Position numbers and translations under genes: made by a program. From Halomonas sp. (GTDB lineage Bacteria; Pseudomonadota; Gammaproteobacteria; Pseudomonadales; Halomonadaceae), in assembly GCF_011050415.1 (NCBI RefSeq), contig NZ_DRFS01000022.1, positions 1 to 64,000 on the forward strand: DNA of 64,000 nt, written 5' to 3'. Shown piece after piece: positions 1-8,961 of this stretch. Numbering within the stretch: the first letter of the stretch is position 1; each line of letters starts with the position of its first letter. The notes below the pieces were generated by a model. That model was not told the origin of the DNA, ran no database searches, and worked only from the letters and a program-made list of their open reading frames with translations.

Positions 1-144
1 AATGAATGGTCTGTTCCAAGCGGCTCGGTCACGGGCACGTGGCTACCGGAACGAGGCCAACTTTATCGCCATGATCTACCTGATTGGCAGCCCGGTGGGC
101 CGCCTATTCGATCAGGCCAAATCCACGTGAAGTGACGAAGAACC
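1..144 (+). mobile_element. Right end of an ISL3-family insertion sequence
   Basis: The window opens inside an insertion sequence. The transposase tail ends at 130, and 14 bases later the sequence reads, on the minus strand, GGTTCTTCGTCACT, which resembles the GG-N-TCTTC start of ISL3-family terminal inverted repeats. The base composition drops sharply to AT-rich immediately after it. The left end lies outside the window, so the element boundary and any 8-bp target duplication cannot be checked here. Confidence 0.6.
2..130 (+). CDS. ISL3-family transposase, C-terminal fragment (cut by window edge)
   Basis: Only the last 42 residues are visible. They read NGLFQAARSRARGYRN followed by NFIAMIYLIGSP, the conserved C-terminal tail of ISL3-type DDE transposases, where the arginine-rich stretch and the RGYRN motif recur. 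Such enzymes cut and join the element ends as part of a cut-and-paste or replicative cycle. The reading frame is open to the left edge, so nothing suggests a broken gene. The stop is followed closely by the probable terminal inverted repeat. Confidence 0.7.
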   Translation: MNGLFQAARSRARGYRNEANFIAMIYLIGSPVGRLFDQAKST

Positions 145-248
145 AAATATGTATGGTGAAACAAAAACAAGAATTATTCTGTCAATGCCAATTTCTATGG
201 ATTGGAAAAGAGATGTTTTAGGTATGTTTTTGAACAATCGTCGTTGAT

Positions 249-878
249 TTATAATGTTTTAATGATGGCGTTTGCGATGGTATAACAACCAAATAAAGCT
301 ATTGAAATTCCAGCTAAGAAACTGATGGCTTTAATCTTAGAGTCATCTATTTTTGTTGCTAAGTAATAAGATGCGGAAGTCAAGGCTATCCACCAAGCAA
401 TAGACCCAAGGAAAACTCCCAGGCAAATTATGATCAATCTTAGGAGGCCTATTTCTGTGCCATCGCCTCCCCCTGGCGCTATTGCTGAAAATACCGCAAT
501 AAATGCAAAAATTGTCATTGGGTTCGATAGTGTAAGAAAGAAAGTAGACATATAAGCTTTTAGTGGAGAGTGTGATTTTTTGCTGTCAGTAGAGTAGCTT
601 ACGTTACTTTTTGCTGCAGAGAATCCCAGATAAATAAGTACTATCCCCCCTGCAATCGACAGCCATAACGTTGATGTTGTCAACAGTGATATAACTGTGG
701 CAAAGCCAAGTATCCCCAATATTCCATAGATCAAGTCTGCTGAAGCAGCCCCTAATCCTGTTATAAAACCAAGCTTCCAGCCTCCAGCTAACGTCCTTTG
801 AATGCAGAGCAGCCCTATTGGACCAACAGGAGCTGCTATCATAAATCCAATGGTCATACTTTGTGCTAAATAAAGCAT
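249..878 (-). CDS. LysE/RhtB-family amino-acid exporter
   Basis: A 209-residue inner-membrane protein of the usual LysE/RhtB length with about six hydrophobic segments. The N-terminal APVGPIGLLCIQR segment is the family signature, and the LIYGILG and NPMTIFAF segments fit transmembrane helices 2 and 4. Members export amino acids such as lysine, threonine or homoserine. The gene is clearly more AT-rich than msrPQ next to it and lies beside an insertion-sequence end, so recent acquisition is likely. The transported substrate cannot be read from the sequence. Confidence 0.85.
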   Translation of the reverse strand: MLYLAQSMTIGFMIAAPVGPIGLLCIQRTLAGGWKLGFITGLGAASADLIYGILGILGFATVISLLTTSTLWLSIAGGIVLIYLGFSAAKSNVSYSTDSKKSHSPLKAYMSTFFLTLSNPMTIFAFIAVFSAIAPGGGDGTEIGLLRLIIICLGVFLGSIAWWIALTSASYYLATKIDDSKIKAISFLAGISIALFGCYTIANAIIKTL

Positions 879-1086
879 ATTTTTTTCTCTGTTTTGATTT
901 TTTTATATTTTGTTGTTTATGTTGATTTTCCTCCATGTCATTTTTAACTTATTTAGCACTGATTGATTATTTTTTAATTTTCTTTGTGTTTTTTACTTAT
1001 TTTTTAAGTATATCGCCAAGGGATATGATAACTGACCCACAGGTGGCCATTAGAGTTGTTCCAGATATAGCTCTTAATGTATGTAG

Positions 1087-1704
1087 TCAACGTCTAAACT
1101 GATAACGTAGTTTAGGCAGTATGCGGACGATGGGTGGAAGGCGAGTGACCATAATCAGCGCTGCAACAGCGGCATACATCGCCCACTCTTGCATATCGGC
1201 GCGCACTACCCAGAAGAAGTGCAGCAGGACGAGACCCAAAATAACGTAGGAAAATTTGTGCAGCGGCTTCCAGCGTTTGCCTAGGCGCTTCATCGACCAC
1301 TTGTTAGATGTCGCTCCCAGCACGGCAAGGCCGATTAGCGCGATCATGCCGACAATGATGTAGGGCCGTTTGACGATCTCGCTACCCAGCAGTGCCCAGT
1401 TAAGCCCCAGAATAAATAGCGCATAGCTGAGCAAATGCAGCGTGGCGTAGGCGAGTGTCCATAAACCCAGCTGGCGTCGGATTAGCGCAAAGCCTTTCCA
1501 GCGGGTGAGCTTGGTGAGTGGGGTAAGACTCAAGGTAAGCAGCAGCATCCACAGCCCGCCGATACCGATATTCAGCAGCAAGTAGCGCCCCGGCTCGGGG
1601 CCGGCGGCGTTGATCGCCACCTGCCAACCCCAATATAGTAACGGCGCTAGCGCGGCCAGAAATACGCCCACACGCCATACCAACCATAAACGTGGGCTGG
1701 CCAT
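1087..1704 (-). CDS. msrQ: MsrQ, haem-binding membrane subunit of periplasmic methionine sulfoxide reductase
   Basis: A 205-residue protein with six hydrophobic helices of the ferric-reductase-like type. MsrQ carries haem b and passes electrons from the quinone pool or cytoplasmic flavin reductase to MsrP in the periplasm. Histidines in ATLHLLSY, KPLHKFSY and LVLLHFFW are the likely haem ligands. The start codon overlaps the stop of msrP by one base (TAATG), so the two are translationally coupled in the order msrP-msrQ. Confidence 0.93.
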   Translation of the reverse strand: MASPRLWLVWRVGVFLAALAPLLYWGWQVAINAAGPEPGRYLLLNIGIGGLWMLLLTLSLTPLTKLTRWKGFALIRRQLGLWTLAYATLHLLSYALFILGLNWALLGSEIVKRPYIIVGMIALIGLAVLGATSNKWSMKRLGKRWKPLHKFSYVILGLVLLHFFWVVRADMQEWAMYAAVAALIMVTRLPPIVRILPKLRYQFRR

Positions 1705-2720
1705 TAGTAATTCGACCTCAAATCCATACCTGCGTACATCTCCGCAACTTCATCGGCATAGCCATTAAACATTAGGGTATCGATGGTGTTGGTGTTGAAC
1801 AGGCTGTTGGGTAGGCGGCGTTCGGTGGCTTGGCTCCAACGCGGGTGATCCACCTCGGGGTTAACATTGGCGTAGAAGCCATACTCATTAGCAGCAATGA
1901 GCTGCCAGGAGTTAACCGGCTGCTCTTCCACCAGCGAGATACGCATAATCGACTTGATGCTCTTGAAGCCATACTTCCAGGGTACTACCAGCCGTAATGG
2001 TGCCCCGTTTTGATTCGGCAGCTCGCGGCCGTACATGCCCAGGGCCAGAATCGTTAGTGGATTCATAGCTTCGTCCATACGCAGGCCTTCCACATAGGGC
2101 CAGTCAATGACGGAGAATGAGGAGCGCTGCCCCGGCATTTGCTCTGGGTCGACCAGGGTTTCAAAGCGCACGTATTTGGCTTTGCTAGTGGGCTCGGCGC
2201 GCTTGATCACATCGGCAAGGGAGATGCCTAACCAGGGAATGACCATCGACCACGCTTCAACGCAGCGCAGGCGGTAAATGCGCTCTTCAAACTGCGAGGG
2301 CCTGGCGAAGTCTTCAAGGGCAATGCGCCCACCGTTATTAACCTCGCCATCGACCACCACACTCCAGGGTTCGGTTTGCAAGCTGCCAGCATGACGAGCG
2401 GGGTCGGTTTTGCCTGAACCAAATTCAAAGAAGTTGTTGTAGCCGCTGGCATCATCGAAAGGGGCGATAGCATCTTTTTCAGGGTCGCTTGGGGTGATGG
2501 CGCGCCATTGGGTTTCGCTGATCTTCTCTTTTAACCACGCTGGCGCGTCGCCTGCGGGTACATCGGAGTAGTCGGCATTAGCGCGCACCTGGCCGGACAG
2601 GGCTAATCCGGCACCAATACCTGCCAAACCGCCCATAAAGCGCCGACGTGAGAGATAGATGGATTCCGGCGTGACATCGGATTCGTGCAAATCACTTGGT
2701 TTGGCAATTTTTATTAGCAT
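1704..2720 (-). CDS. msrP: MsrP, molybdopterin catalytic subunit of periplasmic methionine sulfoxide reductase
   Basis: A 338-residue Tat-exported molybdoenzyme that repairs oxidised methionine in envelope proteins. The signal SRRRFMGGLAG (about residues 25-35) has the twin arginines, and the mature part has the MsrP order including YRLRCVEAWSMVIPW, whose cysteine is the expected molybdenum ligand, and VPWKYGFKSIKSI. I chose ATG at 2720, preceded by GGAG at normal distance, because the 33 codons upstream look unrelated to the family. Coupled to msrQ. Confidence 0.93.
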   Translation of the reverse strand: MLIKIAKPSDLHESDVTPESIYLSRRRFMGGLAGIGAGLALSGQVRANADYSDVPAGDAPAWLKEKISETQWRAITPSDPEKDAIAPFDDASGYNNFFEFGSGKTDPARHAGSLQTEPWSVVVDGEVNNGGRIALEDFARPSQFEERIYRLRCVEAWSMVIPWLGISLADVIKRAEPTSKAKYVRFETLVDPEQMPGQRSSFSVIDWPYVEGLRMDEAMNPLTILALGMYGRELPNQNGAPLRLVVPWKYGFKSIKSIMRISLVEEQPVNSWQLIAANEYGFYANVNPEVDHPRWSQATERRLPNSLFNTNTIDTLMFNGYADEVAEMYAGMDLRSNY

Positions 2721-2974
2721 CTGGTGTCTCCACTTAGGCCACCGTAAAGAAGTAATGGTTCGACGTTGAGGGTGGTAAAAGGTTCTACATAACTTGTATT
2801 GAATAGCATTTAAAAACAAGGAATGGATGAGGCTATTTTGCTAGCTGTTTTGCTTGCTACAGGTGCCTACCGTATTAATGACATGTATGACTGGCTTAAT
2901 AACCCAAATATAGACACTCTTTTGAGTCATAAATCGCTTACCTCTTTGCTCTTAACCATTTAACAAGGAAGGCC
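2721..2974. promoter_or_regulatory. Divergent promoter region of msrPQ and the DUF2157 operon
   Basis: About 250 bases separate the msrP start on the minus strand from the DUF2157 start on the plus strand, so both promoters must lie here. No operator with clear symmetry was seen. Confidence 0.4.
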
Positions 2975-3946
2975 ATGGCTAGCTCTCGCCGTGAATTGGT
3001 GTCGCTAATTGATCAGGGTGCTATCCCGCCGGAGCACGTGGCGCGTGCCGTGAAGGTAGCTCAACTGCACCCTTCAGCCCGTGCCTGGGCAGTGTTTATT
3101 GATCGGCTTTTGCTTTGGCTGGGTGTGCTGGCAGTCACCTTCGCGGTGCTGTTTTTCGTCGCCTATAACTGGGCTGATATGGCCCGCTGGCTGCGCTTTG
3201 GATTGGTGCAGGCGGCACTGGTATCGGCGGTGGGTGTGGCCGTGTGGCGGCGAGCCAACCCTATGCTTGTAAGGGTGGCGCTTACGATGGCATCTCTGCT
3301 GGTAGGCGTACTTTTGGCGCTGTTTGGGCAGGTTTATCAAACGGGTGCTGACCCGTGGCAGCTATTTTTTATCTGGGCAGTGTTTACGCTACCTTGGGCA
3401 TGGGTGGCGCGCTTTGAGCTGCTTTGGGTGATGTGGTTGGGGTTACTCAACTTGGCCGTTGGTCTCTATTTCCGAACTTGGGGTTGGCCATTTGGCGCTT
3501 TAGTGAGTAGCGACGCGGCGCTATGGGGGCTTTTTGTACTGAATACGACGGCATGGGCAATATGGGAGTGGGGCAATCAGCGACATGGCTGGCCAGGGCG
3601 TTGGGCCATCCGTTTACTTGCGGTAGGAAGTGGTGTGCCTATTACGCTGTTAATGATGACGTTGATCGCCGATGCGGGGCTGGAATGGTCACCAGTGCTG
3701 TTAGTTTATCCATTCTGGCTGGCAGCGCTTTATGGCGTTTACCGCTACTGGCGACCTGATCTGTTTATGATCGCGGGTGGCTGTGTCTCGGTGATAACGG
3801 TGACCACGCTGCTACTTGCCCGGTATACGCTGTGGGAAGGTGAGTGGCAGGCGAGCAGTTTGCTGATGCTGGCTATCGCGGTATTTGCGATGGGAGCCGG
3901 GGCCGTGGTGTGGCTGACGCGACTACACCAGGAGGCTACCCAGTGA
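2975..3946 (+). CDS. DUF2157 domain-containing membrane protein
   Basis: A 323-residue protein with a short hydrophilic N-terminus (SRRELVSLIDQGAIPPEH, typical of DUF2157) followed by eight to ten hydrophobic segments. Its function is unknown; the family is almost always found with DUF4401 and GDYXXLXY proteins, as here. AAGGAAGG lies directly before the ATG. Its stop overlaps the next start (GTGA), showing translational coupling. Confidence 0.88.
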   Translation: MASSRRELVSLIDQGAIPPEHVARAVKVAQLHPSARAWAVFIDRLLLWLGVLAVTFAVLFFVAYNWADMARWLRFGLVQAALVSAVGVAVWRRANPMLVRVALTMASLLVGVLLALFGQVYQTGADPWQLFFIWAVFTLPWAWVARFELLWVMWLGLLNLAVGLYFRTWGWPFGALVSSDAALWGLFVLNTTAWAIWEWGNQRHGWPGRWAIRLLAVGSGVPITLLMMTLIADAGLEWSPVLLVYPFWLAALYGVYRYWRPDLFMIAGGCVSVITVTTLLLARYTLWEGEWQASSLLMLAIAVFAMGAGAVVWLTRLHQEATQ

Positions 3947-5040
3947 ACCATAATATTAATGAATTAAAAGCGAGGCTGAGCCAAGCCGGTATTACGTTAA
4001 TTGAGCCAACCACGGTAATGCCACTTCAGGCGCCTTGGTTTGTGCGGGGGCTGCAGGCATTTTCCGGCTGGCTGGCGGCACTGTTTTTGTTGGGCTTTAT
4101 CGCGACAGGTTTAGTATTTGTGGTGGAAAGCCCTGCTGCCTCCATGGGCGTTGGGCTTGTTATGATCGGTGCAGCGTTTGCGCTATTACGCACGGCTCGG
4201 AGTGATGTACTCGAACACATGGCGCTGGCGGTGAGTTTAGCCGGGCAACTACTCATCGCTTGGGGGATCGTCGAGCTTTGGGAGCTATCCAATTCCTTAT
4301 GGTGGCTACTCTTTGGCTTACAAGCCATGCTGGCGCTGGTAATGCCCAGCCGGGTTCACCGTAGCTTTTCTGCCTTGGCTGCTAGCCTAGCGCTTTATAT
4401 GGCGTTATCAGTGAGTGCTATGGGGCAGGTGGCCAGTGGAATACTGCTGCTGGCATTGACGCTGCTCTGGCTGAATGAATTTCGCTGGCCACGCCGTATT
4501 AACGCCATGCAGGCGTGGGGCTATGGCTTGTTAATAGGACTGTTGTTCATCCAGTGTTTAGCGCTCAGCGGCCAGCCATTCTGGTTCTGGTTTGATCATC
4601 ACAGCCGCGGTGATTTTGCATGGCTAGCACCGTGGTTAAGCGTTGTATTAATTGCAATCTCGCTGATCTTATTGCTTTACGCGGTGTTTCAGCGCCATCT
4701 TCCATTTAAAACACATAAAGCCCAATTAACAGGGAGCGTTTTTGTCGGTGCAGCCGCGCTGCTGCTGATTACTTTTTATGCACCGGGGATAGGCCAGGGC
4801 GTGGTGGTATTGCTGTTAGGTTTTGCGATTGGTCACCGTGTGTTAGTGGGGCTCGGGGTGTTTTCGCTGCTAGTGGGTATTGTCAGTTTCTACTACTGGC
4901 TGGACGCGACGCTCTTAACCAAGGCGCTAACGCTGTTGGTGATGGGAGGCTTGCTGCTAATGCTGCGATGGGGGTTGCGTCGTTGGTTGGGCGCTTTTCT
5001 TACTCAGCCAAGCGGCGGGAGTCTAGACAATGAAGCGTAA
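3943..5040 (+). CDS. DUF4401 domain-containing membrane protein
   Basis: A 365-residue polytopic membrane protein with about ten helices. I chose GTG at 3943, seven bases after a perfect AGGAGG (3930-3935), so the gene starts inside the stop of the DUF2157 gene. The N-terminus NHNINELKARLSQAGI matches the soluble cap of the family. The function is unknown; the partners on both sides suggest a three-protein membrane complex. Confidence 0.88.
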   Translation: MNHNINELKARLSQAGITLIEPTTVMPLQAPWFVRGLQAFSGWLAALFLLGFIATGLVFVVESPAASMGVGLVMIGAAFALLRTARSDVLEHMALAVSLAGQLLIAWGIVELWELSNSLWWLLFGLQAMLALVMPSRVHRSFSALAASLALYMALSVSAMGQVASGILLLALTLLWLNEFRWPRRINAMQAWGYGLLIGLLFIQCLALSGQPFWFWFDHHSRGDFAWLAPWLSVVLIAISLILLLYAVFQRHLPFKTHKAQLTGSVFVGAAALLLITFYAPGIGQGVVVLLLGFAIGHRVLVGLGVFSLLVGIVSFYYWLDATLLTKALTLLVMGGLLLMLRWGLRRWLGAFLTQPSGGSLDNEA

Positions 5041-5566
5041 TGTTAAGAGGAGCCAGGCGATTGTCGTTACCACTATGTTGCTAATTTTAGTCGCTGTGAA
5101 CTGGGCGATATGGGCGAAAGAGCGCCACTTGGGCGAAGGAGAGGTGGTTTACCTGGAATTAGCGCCGGTCGACCCGCGCTCATTAATGCAGGGTGACTAT
5201 ATGGCGCTAAACTTCGAACTCGCCAACCAAATTCAAAGCGCGCTATTTCAAGGTGCTGTGCTGCAAAATGAGCCTCAGCAAGCCAGTAATGGCTATGTAG
5301 TGGTGCGCTTGGATCAACAGCACATCGCTCACTTTCAGCGCCTCGATGATAGTCGTGATTTAGCAGATAACGAACGTCGACTGCGCTATCGGCTGCGTCA
5401 TGGCCAGGTACGTTTTGCCACTGATGCATTCTTCTTCCAAGAAGGCCACGCTGAACGCTACGAGCCTGCCCGCTATGGCCAACTGCGCCTCAATGCTAAA
5501 GGCGAGTTACTACTGGCGGCTATGTATGACGATGAGCTTAACAAACTAGGTGAAGTGATTAGATAA
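5030..5566 (+). CDS. GDYXXLXY domain-containing protein
   Basis: A 178-residue protein with one N-terminal membrane anchor (about residues 10-27) and a periplasmic domain with the family motif in MQGDYMALNFELA (about residues 54-66). It overlaps the DUF4401 gene by 11 bases and completes the conserved DUF2157-DUF4401-GDYXXLXY set. The biochemical role is not known. No clear terminator follows; 5617-5638 has a small stem (CCTTGC/GCAAGG) without a T-tract. Confidence 0.88.
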   Translation: MKRNVKRSQAIVVTTMLLILVAVNWAIWAKERHLGEGEVVYLELAPVDPRSLMQGDYMALNFELANQIQSALFQGAVLQNEPQQASNGYVVVRLDQQHIAHFQRLDDSRDLADNERRLRYRLRHGQVRFATDAFFFQEGHAERYEPARYGQLRLNAKGELLLAAMYDDELNKLGEVIR

Positions 5567-5739
5567 GCCAAGATTTGCACTTACTGACTACTTTCTATTG
5601 GCTAATGCTTTGATGCGCCTTGCTTCATAACGCAAGGTAGTCTGTACTCTGTCCTTTCGCTTACAAGGATGAGATGGCCATTAAGCTTAGTCTGGTTTGA
5701 ATACTGGCCTGTTGGCGATAAGGAAAGAAGCCCACCTAA

Positions 5740-7473
5740 ATGGATAAGGTATGTATGAAAGTAAAAGGCTTATGGCCCGCGTGGTTAGTAGTGGTTGTGA
5801 TGGTTACCTTTTCCAGCTTCAGCGCGGCGCAAACTCAGGGAGAAGAGAGCGAGGATACTCAGTGGTTCACCGTTGATGTATTAAATGCAGGGCTTGGGGA
5901 AGTCCCTGAAGAGGTGGATCGCGTAACACCACGGGAGTCAGTTCGCAGCTTTGTAGCGCTTACCGAGCAAGAAGAGTATGCCGCGGCAGCTCATCTGCTT
6001 AACCTTTCTGACCTATCTTCTGATGAACAGGTGGAGCGTGGTAGCCAACTTGCCATGCAACTGGCCGAGGTCTTTAAGCGTGGCGAATGGCTCAATGTTT
6101 CCAATCTGCCTGGCCGCCAGGATGCTGCTATTGAAGATACTACCGGCCAGAACCCTCTTGCAGGCATGCCGCGTCGAGATATCGAAATCACCTCTCTCCA
6201 GGCGGATGGTGAAGCCTATGATATTCGTCTTGGCCGGTATCAGGTAGAAGGCGAAGATCCCGTCTGGTTGATTATGCCGGAGAGTGTGTCGGCAATCCCG
6301 GTGCTATACGAAGAGTATGGCCCTTCAATGCTGGAAAAGTATATCCCGAGCCGATTCAAATCATCGTTTGGAGTGCTGATGGTTTGGGAGTGGATCGCCA
6401 TTCCCGTTTTCTTGCTATTTATCGGCTTAGTGGGTTGGGGCGTTTACGCCTTTGTCGGGCTAACAGCTAAGTTATTACCATCAGGCGCACAAAGTATTTT
6501 CGCTGCCCGTATTAAAGTCCCTATGGCGCTGATCGTCATCTCGCTGATTACGCAGATGATGCTGGATTATGTGGTCTCTTTTTCAGCAGTGGCCACCACC
6601 ACTTTTCGAGTTCTATTAATCGCCCTTCTGGCCTGGGGGGCTGGCACCATTGCGCTTCGTTTGGTCGACACGATTATGCTGCGGTTGACGCGGCGTCTGG
6701 TGGGTGAAATCGATGACACCAAACCCAGAGACCAGCGTCGGTTACTGACATCACTCTATGCGCTGCGCCGGATTATTATTCTGATTACGGTGATTGCTGT
6801 ATCAGTATATGTGCTGGGGCAAATCCAGCTTTTTGAGACGCTGGGATTATCCATTCTTGCTTCTGCCAGTGTGCTAGCGGTGCTGGTGGGTATTGCGGGC
6901 CAGGCAATGCTTGGCAATATCCTTTCCTCCTTTCAATTGTCGTTTGCAAAACCCATCCGCATCGGCGACCTGGTTATGTTCGAGGGGCAGTGGTGCTATG
7001 TGGAAGGCATTTTCTATACCTTCATTCGGTTAAGAGTGTGGGATGAACGCCGCTTAATCGTGCCGGTTACCTATTTCGTCTCCAAGCCTTTTGAGAACCT
7101 GTCGGTTAAAAGTACCAAGATGTATCGCAGTTTGGAGCTGACTCTTCATTTGAGCGCGGATATATCGCTACTTAGAGAGAAGTTTCTGGCCTTCGCTGAA
7201 GAGGAAGAGAGCGTCATTGAGCACCATAAATTGCTCTGCAGTGTAACGGGACAAAACGGTACGGCCCAAATTATCACCTGTTACCTCATGACATCCGACC
7301 CCCTGGCGGGCTGGGCAGCGGAAATGAGTGTGCGAGAGAAAATGCTGGGCTTTATCCGTGATAACCATCCAGAGTGGTGGCCACGTGATGTGATGGTCAT
7401 TAGTCATCAGGATATCGCCCTGGGAGCTAGGCAGGGCAAGCAATCGCCGGGGGGCGGTGGTGCCAGCCACTGA
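5740..7473 (+). CDS. MscS-type mechanosensitive ion channel with periplasmic N-terminal domain
   Basis: A 577-residue envelope protein: signal peptide (ending near SFSAAQ, about residue 30), a periplasmic region, then several helices from about residue 205 and the MscS core. The pore helix ASASVLAVLVGIAGQA is followed by the beta domain SFAKPIRIGDLVMFEG. Such channels open under hypo-osmotic shock, fitting a halophile. Two starts are possible, 5740 or 5755. The tail is glycine-rich (SPGGGGASH) and its stop lies at the junction with a truncated higB toxin gene, so the natural C-terminus may have been altered. Confidence 0.88.
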   Translation: MDKVCMKVKGLWPAWLVVVVMVTFSSFSAAQTQGEESEDTQWFTVDVLNAGLGEVPEEVDRVTPRESVRSFVALTEQEEYAAAAHLLNLSDLSSDEQVERGSQLAMQLAEVFKRGEWLNVSNLPGRQDAAIEDTTGQNPLAGMPRRDIEITSLQADGEAYDIRLGRYQVEGEDPVWLIMPESVSAIPVLYEEYGPSMLEKYIPSRFKSSFGVLMVWEWIAIPVFLLFIGLVGWGVYAFVGLTAKLLPSGAQSIFAARIKVPMALIVISLITQMMLDYVVSFSAVATTTFRVLLIALLAWGAGTIALRLVDTIMLRLTRRLVGEIDDTKPRDQRRLLTSLYALRRIIILITVIAVSVYVLGQIQLFETLGLSILASASVLAVLVGIAGQAMLGNILSSFQLSFAKPIRIGDLVMFEGQWCYVEGIFYTFIRLRVWDERRLIVPVTYFVSKPFENLSVKSTKMYRSLELTLHLSADISLLREKFLAFAEEEESVIEHHKLLCSVTGQNGTAQIITCYLMTSDPLAGWAAEMSVREKMLGFIRDNHPEWWPRDVMVISHQDIALGARQGKQSPGGGGASH

Positions 7474-7618
7474 CAAAGTAGGGAATTACCATGTTTTTGA
7501 CATAGGTGGCAACAAGCTGAGGTTAATCGCTGTTGTTCATTATCAAAGCAAAAAAGTATTTATCCGTCATATCCTCGATCATAAAGAGTACGACAAGGGT
7601 AAGTGGAAAAAGGAGTGA
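7472..7618 (+). pseudogene. higB: HigB toxin remnant, N-terminal half deleted
   Basis: In the frame ending at the TGA at 7616-7618 the sequence reads DKVGNYHVFDIGGNKLRLIA, then VVHYQSKKVFIRHIL and a KEYDKGKWKK tail. This is the C-terminal half of HigB/RelE-type mRNA interferases (about 95 residues when intact). The first 45-50 codons are missing, and the homology starts exactly where the MscS gene stops. No good start codon or ribosome site precedes it, so it is very probably inactive. It ends three bases before the higA start. Confidence 0.8.
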
Positions 7619-7620
7619 CT

Positions 7621-8052
7621 ATGCACGCACTCGTTGAGCAAGCAACTGAGCACTGGGTTTATCTTGCTCCTCTTCTTAGCGACCCACACAGCGAGGCAGA
7701 ATACGATGCTCGGGTCGCGGCTCTGGATGAAATCCTCGAGCTTGTCGGCGAAGATGAGTCCCATCCACTTGTCGGCTTAGCGAATCGCTTGGGTGATATC
7801 ATTGAATCCTATGATGAACTACATCGCCCAATGCCTGAGGTGACAGGACGCGAGGTACTTCGCTACCTTATGCAGGAGCATGGGATAGCGCAGAGCGAGC
7901 TACCTGAAGTCGGCGCTCAATCGGTGGTGTCTGCAGTTCTCAATGGGCGCCGCAAGTTGAACTGGCGCCAAATCTGCGAGCTTTCGGAGCGATTTGGCAT
8001 CGCAACAGACTCGTTCAAAGAACCCAGAGAAAAGCTGAGAGTTTTGAACTGA
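7621..8052 (+). CDS. higA: HigA-family antitoxin, helix-turn-helix (orphan)
   Basis: A 143-residue XRE-type DNA-binding protein of the long HigA class. The N-terminal half (HALVEQATEHWVYLAPLL through SHPLVGLANRLGDIIESYDEL) is characteristic. The helix-turn-helix is near residues 80-125 with LRYLMQEHGIAQSEL and the recognition-helix motif VVSAVLNGRRKLN. ATG at 7621 is preceded by AAGGAG at five bases. Antitoxins of this class neutralise HigB and repress their own operon. The toxin gene upstream is truncated, so it may persist as a stand-alone regulator. Confidence 0.85.
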   Translation: MHALVEQATEHWVYLAPLLSDPHSEAEYDARVAALDEILELVGEDESHPLVGLANRLGDIIESYDELHRPMPEVTGREVLRYLMQEHGIAQSELPEVGAQSVVSAVLNGRRKLNWRQICELSERFGIATDSFKEPREKLRVLN

Positions 8053-8140
8053 GAAAATGCCGACTGAGCCATCTTTGAGCTTATTTAAGCCTTATGCCCA
8101 GATATTCAAGCTCTATTTTTTTGAAGAAGTGATTGTTTAA

Positions 8141-8905
8141 TTGGTTTTAAATATCGTGCAGCGCTTACTACCCGGCTGGGGCGTGACCTACGGCCCGCCG
8201 GGTGATGGCCCTTTCCCGGCTATTATGCTGCTGCATGGTTCTGAAGGGGCATGGGCGGGGTGGAGCCATCGTGACGCGATGCTATTCGCCGCCCATGGCT
8301 TCTTGGCGTTCCCTTATGGCTACTCAAGTGGCGGTAATGCATGGAACGCGGGGCATATTATTGATTACCCACTGGATCGCAGTGTAGAGGCATTTAAAGC
8401 CCTACGGGAATTCCAGTTCGCTGATGAGCGAGTAGGGCTCTATGGCATCTCCCGCGGCGCCGAACATGCGTTATTGCTCGGCTTACTGATGGCAGTAGAT
8501 AATATCGAAGGTATGCCTGATGCCATTGCCGCGCATAGCCCGCCAGATGTTGTGTGCGGTGCCTTTGATGCCCGTAGTTTTCGTGATGCGGGGGATCCAG
8601 GCTGGCAAGCCTGGGATGTCAGCAAACGCGCTTGGACGTGGCAGGGTAGCCATGAAGGTTTATTGCCGACCACGCCGATCGAAATCGAACGCTACCCTGG
8701 GCCTCTACTGCTTTCCCATGGCACCAAAGACCGCATGTGGTCGGTGGAAATGACCAAGCGCCTGGAACAACGCCTGCGCAAGCATGGCCGCAGCCCGGAA
8801 GTGCATTACTACGAAGGCGAAGATCATATACCCAGTAGCGCTGGGCAGAATATTCACTATCAGTTGCTGCTCGATTTCTTTTCAAATCATTTGATAAAGC
8901 CATAA
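8141..8905 (+). CDS. Alpha/beta hydrolase, BAAT/dienelactone-hydrolase-like
   Basis: A 254-residue alpha/beta-hydrolase. Visible catalytic elements are the oxyanion region AIMLLHGSEG (about residues 27-36), the nucleophile elbow GISRGAEH (Ser near residue 106), the acid in HGTKDRMW and the histidine in YEGEDHIP. The spacing resembles the acyl-CoA thioester hydrolase/BAAT C-terminal domain; the substrate is unknown. The start is TTG at 8141; an in-frame TAA sits just before it where the decayed paralogue at 19368 has ATG. A bidirectional terminator follows. Confidence 0.75.
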   Translation: MVLNIVQRLLPGWGVTYGPPGDGPFPAIMLLHGSEGAWAGWSHRDAMLFAAHGFLAFPYGYSSGGNAWNAGHIIDYPLDRSVEAFKALREFQFADERVGLYGISRGAEHALLLGLLMAVDNIEGMPDAIAAHSPPDVVCGAFDARSFRDAGDPGWQAWDVSKRAWTWQGSHEGLLPTTPIEIERYPGPLLLSHGTKDRMWSVEMTKRLEQRLRKHGRSPEVHYYEGEDHIPSSAGQNIHYQLLLDFFSNHLIKP

Positions 8906-8907
8906 AA

Positions 8908-8944
8908 AAAACAGCCGACTACTTTGACGTAGTCGGCTGTTTTG
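8908..8944. terminator. Bidirectional intrinsic terminator
   Basis: A perfect stem, AGCCGACTAC pairing with GTAGTCGGCT around a short TTTGAC loop, with A-tract before and TTT after. It sits between the convergent hydrolase and ridA-like genes and can serve both. Confidence 0.9.
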
Positions 8945-8961
8945 CTTTGCTGGTCTTAAAT

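Noticed and set aside
604..936. 110-residue frame on the minus strand overlapping the LysE gene
   Set aside because: It is out of frame with a clear LysE protein and shows no recognisable pattern of its own.
5617..5638. CCTTGC/GCAAGG stem after the GDYXXLXY gene as a terminator
   Set aside because: The stem is only six base pairs and no T-tract follows.
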